This document shows positions 8,281 to 16,077 of a stretch of DNA of 18,015 bases, piece by piece (positions within the stretch are counted from its first letter, which is position 1; each line of letters opens with the position of its first letter). The notes beneath the pieces were generated by a model that was not told the origin of the DNA, ran no database searches, and saw only the letters and a list, made by a program, of their open reading frames with translations. The stretch is from assembly GCA_016721085.1 (NCBI GenBank), contig JADKJI010000046.1:1-18015 (forward strand), in the 5' to 3' direction. A program made the position numbers and the translations under genes. Source of the DNA: Chitinophagaceae bacterium (GTDB taxonomy: Bacteria > Bacteroidota > Bacteroidia > Chitinophagales > Chitinophagaceae).

Positions 8281-9347
8281 CTAACAAGCACCTCTCTCCC
8301 CATCGCCTCCGTCCCCAAAATCTTATCAGCTGGAGTAGTGGAATCAGCAATATCCCTTGTACGGAAACCAGCTTTCAAAACCTGATCAACTGCATTGATA
8401 ACAAGCTCTGATTCGGCTTTCATTCCAAAAGAGATATCAAGTAATAAGGCTGCAGAAAGAATTGAAGCTAAAGGATTAGCTACTCCCTTTCCTGTAATAT
8501 CGTGGGCAGAGCCATGGATAGGTTCATAAACTCCGGTACCATCACCAATAGATGCTGAAGCCAGCATACCCATTGAACCTGCGATTTGAGATGCTTCATC
8601 TGTAAGAATATCTCCAAACAAATTAGCAGTTACCACCACATCAAAACGAGTAGGATCTTTTATCAACAGCATGGCAGTGGCATCAACAAACTGATGCTCA
8701 ACTTGTACATCTGGATATTCTTTCGCCAATTGCTGAATCACTTCTCTCCACAAACGGGATGTTTCCAGCACATTCGCTTTATCAACCGAACATAATTTCT
8801 TACGACGGGTGCGTGCTGCTTCAAAAGCCTTACGACCAATGCGCTCTACTTCAAAACGACTGTATTCGGCAATATCATAAGCAGTATCGCCATTATTCTT
8901 CCTTCCTTTCTCACCGAAATAGATATCTCCTGTCAGTTCACGGAAGAAAAGTATATCAGCTCCTTTTAATATTTCAGGTTTAATACTAGATGCCTGCAAT
9001 AATTCATCAAACAATTTTATGGGACGAAGATTAGCATAGAGGCCTAATTCCTTACGCATCTTCAGCAATCCTTGCTCTGGCCTTACTTTAGCAGAAGGAT
9101 CGTTGTCATACTTTGGATGTCCAACAGCACCGAATAATACGGCATCTGATGCTTTCATCTTTGCCAATGACTCATCGGGCAAGGCACTGCCTGTAGCTTC
9201 AATAGCCACATGTCCAATCAATGCTTCATCATACTCGAATGTATGTCCGAATCGTGCAGCGATTGCATCTAATACTTTCTTACCTACGGCTGTCACTTCC
9301 TGTCCTATCCCATCACCGGGAACAATTAATATTTTCTTGGTTGCCAT
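8268..9347 (-). CDS. leuB: 3-isopropylmalate dehydrogenase
   Basis: This cytoplasmic enzyme oxidatively decarboxylates 3-isopropylmalate to 2-oxoisocaproate in leucine synthesis; enzymes of this family also act on 3-methylmalate in the citramalate route to 2-oxobutanoate. Visible are the N-terminal IVPGDGIGQEV, KMRKELGLYANLRP, ELTGDIYFGEKG, SRFEVERIGRKAFEAA with the catalytic Tyr/Lys region, the metal-binding aspartates of NLFGDILTDEASQI, and the adenine loop YEPIHGSAHDITGKGVANP. At 359 residues from the ATG it is full length and intact. It is the last gene of the operon, 40 bp after the citramalate synthase stop. The final residues VGS and the stop are encoded by a heptamer repeat tract, so the exact C-terminus may vary between strains. 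Confidence 0.95.
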   Translation of the reverse strand: MATKKILIVPGDGIGQEVTAVGKKVLDAIAARFGHTFEYDEALIGHVAIEATGSALPDESLAKMKASDAVLFGAVGHPKYDNDPSAKVRPEQGLLKMRKELGLYANLRPIKLFDELLQASSIKPEILKGADILFFRELTGDIYFGEKGRKNNGDTAYDIAEYSRFEVERIGRKAFEAARTRRKKLCSVDKANVLETSRLWREVIQQLAKEYPDVQVEHQFVDATAMLLIKDPTRFDVVVTANLFGDILTDEASQIAGSMGMLASASIGDGTGVYEPIHGSAHDITGKGVANPLASILSAALLLDISFGMKAESELVINAVDQVLKAGFRTRDIADSTTPADKILGTEAMGREVLVRVGS

Positions 9348-9359
9348 GATTTCAACAAA

Positions 9360-9372
9360 ACCGCTTCGCGGT
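9360..9372 (-). other. Small stable hairpin in the cimA-leuB spacer
   Basis: On the - strand ACCGC-GAA-GCGGT forms a 5-bp stem with a GAA triloop (core GCGAAGC), followed by TTTTG, 13 bp before the leuB ATG. It could modulate leuB translation, mRNA stability or partial termination inside the operon. The structure is visible; the function is inference. Confidence 0.4.
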
Positions 9373-9387
9373 CATTTTCTTTATTAA

Positions 9388-10910
9388 TTATATACTGTTA
9401 AGCATTTTTTGTGTAGCCTTGATAGCAGAAACAGTTTGGTCGCTATCAAGCCCTCTTGTCTTGAACTCTTTCCCTTCGCTGGCCCAGGTGATAATGGTTT
9501 CGCACAAGGCATCAGATTTACCTCCTGGAGGAATACGAACGGCATAGTCTGTAAGAACAGGCAAAACCAATTTCTTTTGCTATATACTTTCTTCAATGCA
9601 TTCATGAAAGCATCGTATTGTCCATCACCCTGAGACTGCTCTTCAAACTCTTCCCCATCAATATTGATCTGAATGGTAACAGAAGGTTGTAGATTCTTTG
9701 CATGCATCAGCACATAATTCTTGATCTGCACCTTTTCATCAATGGTCTTGCTATCAAGTATGTCAGATAAAATATAAGGAAGATCCGCTTGTGTAACCAC
9801 TTCCTTCCTGTCTCCTAATTCAATGATTCGTTCAGTAACCTTTTTCAGATCAGCATCACTCAACTGGATCCCCAATTGAGCAAGGTTGTTCTCTATATTA
9901 GCCTTACCACTTGTTTTTCCCAATGCATATTTACGCTGGCGACCAAAACGTTCTGGCATCAGGTCGCTGAAATATAATTTGTTCTTCTTATCACCATCGG
10001 CATGAATTCCGGCAGTCTGTGTAAATACATTCTCACCCACAACAGGCTTATTAACAGGAATGCGGAATCCAGAAAAAGTCTCTACCAATTTACTTACCTG
10101 ATACAAAGACTTTTCAGCCACACTTGTTTTTATATTCGGCATAAAGTCGTTTAATACCGCAATTGCACTAGCCAATGGCGCATTACCTGCTCTTTCACCC
10201 ATACCGTTGATAGTAAGATGAAGTCCATGAGCTCCTGCTTTTACAGCTTCCAATACATTAGCTGTTCCCAGATCGTAATCGTTATGTGCGTGGAAATCGA
10301 AATGGATGCCAGGATATTTATCAACAATGGAGGAAACGAATTCAGTAACTTCAGAAGGAATCAATACGCCTAATGTATCGGGTAACATGATTCTTTTCAC
10401 TGGTTGCTTCACGAGAAAATCGAGGTATTCAAATACATATTCACGTGAATGACGCATACCATTGCTCCAATCTTCCAAATATACATTGCACTCTATACCT
10501 TTCTTTTTTGCCAGTGCAATTACTGAAGCAACTTCATTGAAATGCTGTGTAGGTGTTTTTTTTAACTGGTGAGTAAGGTGATTAAGGGAACCTTTTGTAA
10601 GAAGATTCATCACTTTCGCTCCTGCCTTTATCATCCATTGAACAGAAACATCCCCATCAACGAAGGTTAAAACTTCCACTTGCTTCAGGAAGCCATTCGC
10701 TTTTGCCCACTTAGTAATTCTTTTCACGGCATCAAACTCGCCTTCAGATACTCTTGCGGAGGCAATTTCAATTCGATCCACTTTCACTTCCGTCAATAAT
10801 AACTGTGCGATGGTCAATTTTTCGAGGGCTGAAAAAGACACACCACTGGTTTGCTCTCCATCGCGGAGTGTAGTGTCCATTATCTCAACCCTTCGTTTCG
10901 TAGTGGGCAT
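9388..10910 (-). CDS. cimA: (R)-citramalate synthase / LeuA-family acyltransferase (frameshifted)
   Basis: This enzyme of the isopropylmalate/citramalate/homocitrate synthase family condenses acetyl-CoA with a 2-oxo acid. The N-terminal TIM barrel shows EIMDTTLRDGEQTSGVSF (R16, D17), metal ligands in HAHND (H207, H209) and NGMGERAGNAPL. QTAGIHADGDKK and a C-terminal regulatory domain (GDGQYDAFMNAL, YAVRIPPGGKSDAL, DQTVSAIKATQKMLN) follow. The sequence resembles Leptospira citramalate synthase far more than E. coli LeuA. L81, L104 and Y144 fall at the positions I recall as the pyruvate-pocket residues there, suggesting pyruvate as acceptor. One base is missing at about 9571-9573, which throws the last 60 residues out of frame. 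Corrected length is about 507 residues. It lies 24 bp after leuD. Isopropylmalate synthase remains the alternative. Confidence 0.85.
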
Positions 10911-10934
10911 ATGGTAAGTTAGTTACTCGTTGAT

Positions 10935-11507
10935 TTAGTAGGGAGAAGCAGCAGCATATCCTTTTATGTCCGCACTCATAGCTTGCAGGTAATCGATATC
11001 ATCGAACCCGTTGGTCATATTATGCTTCTTGTAAGAATTGATACCAAAGCTTTCCTTCTCACCTGTAGCTACAATGGTGATAGTTTGATCTGGCAGATTC
11101 ACTTCCAATTCTGTTTTAGGATCTTTTTCTATGGCTTTAAAAATGGAATCAAGAAACATAGGACTCACCTGAACAGGCAAAATTCCTACATTAAGTGAAT
11201 TACCCTTGAAGATATCCGCGAAGAAACTGGACACTACACAACGGAATCCATAATCATAGATAGCCCAAGCAGCATGCTCCCTGCTGGAACCACTACCGAA
11301 ATTTTTTCCTCCCACCAATATCTTTCCACTATAGATCGGGTTATTCAAAACAAAATCCTTCTTAGGAGTATTATCCGGATTATATCTCCAGTCACGAAAC
11401 AAATTATCACCAAACCCTTTTCTCTCTGTTGCTTTAAGAAAGCGCGCTGGAATAATCTGGTCTGTATCTACATTCTCTATCGGAAGAGGAACAGCAGAAC
11501 TTTTCAC
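10935..11507 (-). CDS. leuD: 3-isopropylmalate dehydratase small subunit
   Basis: LeuD forms the swivel domain of the isopropylmalate isomerase with LeuC, converting 2- to 3-isopropylmalate (and, in the citramalate route, citramalate to 3-methylmalate). Hallmarks are VPLPIENVDTDQIIPARFL at the N-terminus, GGKNFGSGSSREHAAWAI and CVVSSFFADIFKGNSLNVGILPV. The start appears to be the GTG at 11505-11507, which overlaps the leuC stop by GTGA; no in-frame ATG is found between there and 11540. Homologues usually have a few more N-terminal residues, and the upstream codons in this frame read GFDV, as if the true start had been displaced or altered. Otherwise it is full length, 190 residues. Confidence 0.93.
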   Translation of the reverse strand: MKSSAVPLPIENVDTDQIIPARFLKATERKGFGDNLFRDWRYNPDNTPKKDFVLNNPIYSGKILVGGKNFGSGSSREHAAWAIYDYGFRCVVSSFFADIFKGNSLNVGILPVQVSPMFLDSIFKAIEKDPKTELEVNLPDQTITIVATGEKESFGINSYKKHNMTNGFDDIDYLQAMSADIKGYAAASPY

Positions 11508-12907
11508 ATCAAATCCCTCGGATCCGTAACCACCCCAGTTACCGCTGCAGCAGCAGCTACTAACGGACTAGCCAATAAAGTACGGCTACCTGGACCCTGA
11601 CGACCTTCGAAATTCCGGTTGCTTGTACTTACTGCATATTTACCTGCAGGAATCTTATCGTCGTTCATCGCAAGACAAGCCGAGCAACCTGGTTGACGTA
11701 ATTGGAAACCGGCTTCAGTAAGAATATCGAGAATTCCTTCTTCTTTAATTTGTTGTTCTACGATATGTGATCCAGGAACAATCCATGCAGTAACATTGTC
11801 AGCTTTCTTACGCCCCTTTACAATTGAAGCAAAAGCACGGAAATCTTCAATACGTCCATTGGTACAACTACCGATGAACACATAATCCACTTTCTTACCT
11901 ATAAGGCTATCCTCTTTTTGGAAGCCCATATATTGAAGTGATTTTTCAAAGCTGGCTTGTCCGCCACCTAATGCTTCAGCTACTGGAATCTTATTAGAGA
12001 TGCCCATTCCCATTCCTGGGTTTGTACCATAAGTAATCATGGGCTCTATATCAGCAGCATCATACTTCAATTCCACATCAAAGCTGGCACCTTCGTCGGT
12101 CTTCAATGTTTTCCAATAAGCGAGTGCTTTATCCCAATCAGCTCCTTTTGGTGCTTTTTCTCTTCCATTAATATAGTTGAAAGTCGTTTCATCGGGAGCA
12201 ATCATACCTCCGCGTGCACCCATTTCAATACTCATATTACAAACCGTCATGCGGCCTTCCATACTCATATTTTCAAATACAGAACCAGCGTATTCTACGA
12301 AATAGCCTGTTGCGCCACTAGCGGATATTTTTGCAATGATATATAAGATCACATCTTTTGGAGTAACACCTTTACCTATCTTACCATCAACGGCTATGCG
12401 CATTTTCTTTGCTTTTGGCTGCATAATACATTGGGAAGCCAACACCATTTCCACTTCAGAAGTACCGATACCGAAAGCGATAGCACCAAATGCACCATGA
12501 GTAGAAGTATGCGAATCACCACAAACGATCGTCATACCAGGAAGGGTAATTCCGTTCTCTGGTCCAACCACATGCACAATACCGTTCTTAGGATTTCCCA
12601 ATCCCCAATGCGATATACCATATTTACTAGAGTTCGTTTCCAACGCTTTCAGCTGATTGGCTGAAAAGGGATCCTGAACGGGCAAGTGTTGATTGATAGT
12701 TGGGGTATTATGATCGGCAGTGGCAAAAGTTCTGTCAGGAAACATAACACCAATACCACGTTGCTGAAGACCAAGAAAAGCTACAGGAGAGGTCACTTCA
12801 TGTATGAAATGGCGGTCAATAAATAGAATTGAAGGACCATCTTCGATTTGTCGAACCACATGGGCGTCCCAAACTTTATCAAATAGTGTGCGTGGGGTAT
12901 TACTCAT
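11504..12907 (-). CDS. leuC: 3-isopropylmalate dehydratase large subunit
   Basis: This is the aconitase-family [4Fe-4S] subunit of the isomerase, partner of LeuD. The three cluster cysteines are visible in FIGSCTNGR and PGCSACLAMN. Other signatures are TLFDKVWDAHVV, DRHFIHEVTSPVAF, CGDSHTSTHGAFGAIAFGIGTSEVEMVLASQ and the C-terminal STSNRNFEGRQGPGSRTLLASP. The ATG at 12907 (MSNTPRTLF) is preferred; the frame extends upstream to 12934 (PFYLKLYK), which looks unlike the family. It encodes 467 residues and is intact. It is the first gene of the operon leuC-leuD-cimA-leuB. No leuA or leader-peptide gene was seen upstream. Confidence 0.95.
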   Translation of the reverse strand: MSNTPRTLFDKVWDAHVVRQIEDGPSILFIDRHFIHEVTSPVAFLGLQQRGIGVMFPDRTFATADHNTPTINQHLPVQDPFSANQLKALETNSSKYGISHWGLGNPKNGIVHVVGPENGITLPGMTIVCGDSHTSTHGAFGAIAFGIGTSEVEMVLASQCIMQPKAKKMRIAVDGKIGKGVTPKDVILYIIAKISASGATGYFVEYAGSVFENMSMEGRMTVCNMSIEMGARGGMIAPDETTFNYINGREKAPKGADWDKALAYWKTLKTDEGASFDVELKYDAADIEPMITYGTNPGMGMGISNKIPVAEALGGGQASFEKSLQYMGFQKEDSLIGKKVDYVFIGSCTNGRIEDFRAFASIVKGRKKADNVTAWIVPGSHIVEQQIKEEGILDILTEAGFQLRQPGCSACLAMNDDKIPAGKYAVSTSNRNFEGRQGPGSRTLLASPLVAAAAAVTGVVTDPRDLM

Positions 12908-12931
12908 TTTGTACAATTTTAAATAGAAGGG

Positions 12932-12939
12932 CAAAATTC
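12932..12939 (-). promoter_or_regulatory. Possible -7 promoter element for the leuCD-cimA-leuB operon
   Basis: On the - strand GAATTTTG, followed by CCC, differs at one base from TAnnTTTG and lies 24 bp before the leuC ATG. A TTG (complement of 12952-12954) upstream is closer than usual for a -33 box. This is weak but is the best candidate in the spacer. Confidence 0.3.
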
Positions 12940-13287
12940 TTAAATTCTAGTCAATTAATGAGGATTAATTTGAGAAATTGGCGATGTTTTGGGGCATTGT
13001 TTTGGAAAAAACTACGAAAAGGAGCTAACACACATTAGTAAATGTTGTTTTTACAACCCGAGATGTCATCTTACCCCCAGGATGCCATCCGGGGGTAAGA
13101 TGACTTCTCCAAATCTGTGACCACAGACACCAAAAACGCTGATAGCTGTCAACCCCTTACCCCTTCAATTACTTTTACATCAATCAGTTATTCCCTCCAC
13201 TCTTATGAATCACTCAAAGCAGATTCTAATTCTTAAGTAAGCTACCCTTAATCCCTCCCTTCCCGATAACCCATCAAACGCCTCTTT
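12940..13287. other. Divergent intergenic region, no gene
   Basis: About 350 bases lie between leuC (-) and the start of the broken VCBS gene (+). It holds a candidate leuC promoter at its left edge, a small GTTGT/ACAAC hairpin at about 13044-13057, and the long hairpin at 13065-13104. The rest (13105-13287) is C/T-rich and shows no convincing reading frame, riboswitch, leader peptide or consensus promoter. Confidence 0.5.
13065..13104. repeat. 14-bp perfect inverted repeat (long hairpin)
   Basis: 13065-13078 (GTCATCTTACCCCC) pairs exactly with 13091-13104 (GGGGGTAAGATGAC). The 12-base loop contains a further GGAT/ATCC pair, so the stem can nearly close. There is no T run after it on either strand, which argues against a standard intrinsic terminator. 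It could be an isolated palindromic repeat or a regulator binding site. It differs from the repeat modules elsewhere in the window. Confidence 0.8.
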
Positions 13288-15870
13288 ATGAAATATTCAT
13301 TTCGTACCGTTGCTCTGGTATTTGCTCTATTTACCGGATCATTTGTCTTCGCTCAAACCGTGAATTTTCACCCCTACTAATGATTTCACTTCAACAACCC
13401 ATTAAAGATTGCATCAAAGGATATTAATGGGGAAACAACCGATATGCTGATCATTTTGCCAACCAAACAACTATAGAACACCGCCCCAGGGCCACACCGC
13501 TAGTTATAGCCCGTCAGACCTACCCTTTATTATTAGCCCTGAACCTGGTTGTAGAAGACTTTGAGGACGAGACCGGTTACATAGAAACGGACCATCCATT
13601 TTCAGTGGTTTCCCCTGGATCAGGACTGCCAGCCCACCAAGAACGAATTAGTTGTATTTCGGCCAGCTATACAGCGGCGATTTTAATAATGATGGACGTT
13701 TGGATGTTGCCGGCACCAATTAAGTAAATGTAACCACCCCCTTTATCAGGTAATACTGGTTGGTATATGAACAATGGAGGCTGGAACCCGCAACAAATCT
13801 GAAAAGCAGATATCAATAACGAGGCAAAGAGAACCTTTCTGCTAAAATGGTATAACACTTTAGTGAACCAAACACCCCAAGGCAATAACCATCAATTTAT
13901 GGGGCCACAGATTAAACACGAACACCCAAATAGTAGGCAGAATGAATAAGAGGAAAGGACTTGCTTTTAAGTGAGGAGCAAGCACAAACAACAACACCAC
14001 CATTTCTTCCTTAACCACAAGCCACATTTTCCGGAACGAATCCTATTCTCTGGAATTGCAGATAGAAAAAGACGGAAACTAGATATTAACAACCTTGGAG
14101 GTTCCCTTTAATAGTAAAGTTATTACGAACCCGAGCAGCTATCTCAGCTTTGAAACAATACAAGACACCAAACAACCATCGAAACGTTGGATGATATTAA
14201 TAGGAGGAAAACCTGATTTAGGAAACGCATTTCTTCAAGTGAGTTAACCCACCCGGACAACCCCTTCCATGATTGCTACACCCGTTATGGGAACCAGTGG
14301 CGACCCCAACAAGATGGCAAACCTGATTGACCAAGGCACAACATATTAGTATATTTTCAAACACTACAGCTTCTGGAAGCGTAACACCTACTTATGGCAC
14401 CAGACAAGATATTGGCGGCTTTAACAATCCCGTATACGTAGCAATTGTCGACTTTACACAGGATGGCAAGAAAGATATTTTAGTAGTCAATAAGAATAAT
14501 GGCTATTTAGGAGTTCTTGTTAATAACACCACACCTGGTAGTTCTATTTTCACTTTCAACTTGCAATACTTCAGTGCAATGGGCACTCCAGAAGCAGTTG
14601 TATTAGGCGATCTGAATGGAGATGATAAGATAGACATGGTGGCTTCAGCAACTAATGGAGGACTCTATTTTCATTTTAATTACAGTTACCCTGGAAGTGG
14701 TAGCATTCTCTTCAGTTCATTTAGTTTCTACGCTGGAGGAATCTGTAACTTGATGTTGACAGACCTAGGAGATGGAAAAACTGGATGTTACTGCGGCAGT
14801 TAACGCTACCAGTTCTATTAATATCTGCACAATACACCACAAGTGGCAATTATCAGAATTACGGTCGCAAATAGTTCCTAAATCGAAACCAACTGGGATT
14901 ACAGCAATGGATATTAATATGGATGGAAAAATGGATTTGGCACTCACCAATGATCATCTTGTTGGAGTCCATCTAAATCTTGGAGCCATTGGCAATTCCA
15001 GTATAAGTCTTACTCCAAAAAAGGAATTCAATACGGGAACTGGTATTGTAAGTAATTCATTACAATGTTCCGATATTAATAGCGACGGACTAGACCTTGC
15101 TCTTTGTAAACAAAGCTTCAAACGCATTGGTGAAACCACAGAATAGTACTGTACTTGAACTGCTATTCCGAATTTTGAAAACCCTCAAAATTTCACAACC
15201 GGTACAGATCCTTCTGGATTATCCTTTTGACTTGAACTGACAACAAAATAGATGCACTCACATTTAGCACTATTTCTAGTCAGGCAAGCGTATTGCTCAA
15301 TACTACATCAGCAGCCTTGCCAGTAACATTCCTCGATTTCAATGGTAAACGAATAGAACCATTGATCGAATTAGAATGGACCTGTAGTGCTGAATGGAAT
15401 AATAAAGCCTTTATAATCCAAAGAAGTGCAGATGGAAGAAACTGGACTTCTATTGGAAGCACCAATGGAGCGATTGAGGGAAACTTCATCAACAAATACC
15501 ATTTTACTGATATGCAGCCATTAAAGGGAAAAAATTATTACCGGTTGCGTCAAGAAGATTTCAATTTAGCATTTAAATATTCCAAAATGATTCTTGTTCA
15601 ATGATACAGAAGAAACATTCTTATTGAACAACTGTTTACCAAATCCGTTTACAAACAGCAACATACGGACAGATGGCTGAAACAGCTCGTGTAAGTATCC
15701 GCATTTTGGATGTTTCAGGTAAGGAAATCGCCGTGTTAAAAAATGGAATAAGTGAGAAAGGTGAACATACATTAATCTGGAATGCGTCATTGCTGCCTCA
15801 CGGAGTATATTACGTCAAAATGGTAACTGAAACGTATACCGCCAGCAAAAAAATTATTAAGATAGAATAA
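13288..15870 (+). pseudogene. Secreted FG-GAP/VCBS-repeat protein with type IX sorting domain, multiply frameshifted
   Basis: The ATG at 13288 begins a clear signal peptide (MKYSFRT, a hydrophobic core, then SFVFAQ), but the frame stops at codon 31. Fragments of calcium-binding FG-GAP/VCBS repeats follow in changing frames: DINGETTDM (about 13421), DFNNDGRLDVAGTN (about 13678), DFTQDGKKDILVV, DLNGDDKIDMVAS, a frame change at about 14775 near GDGKLDV, then DINMDGKMDLAL and a DLN-DNKIDA remnant near 15231. 15293-15604 encodes the LPVTFLDFNGK/FIIQRSADGRNW/YYRLRQEDF module common before sorting signals. 15673-15870 encodes a type IX C-terminal sorting domain (VSIRILDVSGKEI, HGVYYVKMV, ending KKIIKIE). 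The first kilobase is far more damaged than the rest. The intact gene would give a surface-displayed or secreted beta-propeller. Either true decay or poor consensus sequence is possible. Confidence 0.82.
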
Positions 15871-15879
15871 TCCGAGTTT

Positions 15880-15914
15880 AAAAAGAGCCATCACTAAGAA
15901 TGACGGCTCTTTTT
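15880..15914 (+). terminator. Intrinsic terminator after the VCBS gene
   Basis: AAAAAGAGCC at 15880-15889 pairs with GGCTCTTTTT at 15905-15914, and the short inner ATCA/TGAC segment extends the stem partially. The T-rich 3' side follows the GC part directly, 10 bp after the stop codon. The A-rich 5' side means it could work in both directions. Confidence 0.8.
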
Positions 15915-16077
15915 ATTCAACTTTAAAACCTGATAAAAGTCAGTGAATTTATATCATTAGTATCGTAGCTTCATATCAGTACTAATCTTCTTATAAAGAG
16001 TCCCATTTTACCTCTCCCGTTAAAGACACCTTATCCGTAAAATCCTGCTCCTCGAAACACCATTAAAATCTTATAGT

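Noticed and set aside
12431..12664. Small + strand frames inside leuC, leuB, cimA and uxuA
   Set aside because: These are shadow frames of strongly conserved genes on the opposite strand, and none shows family motifs or a start signal.
12908..13064. Leucine leader peptide attenuator or T-box upstream of leuC
   Set aside because: No short frame rich in Leu, Ile or Val codons and no terminator/antiterminator pair with a T run were seen on the - strand.
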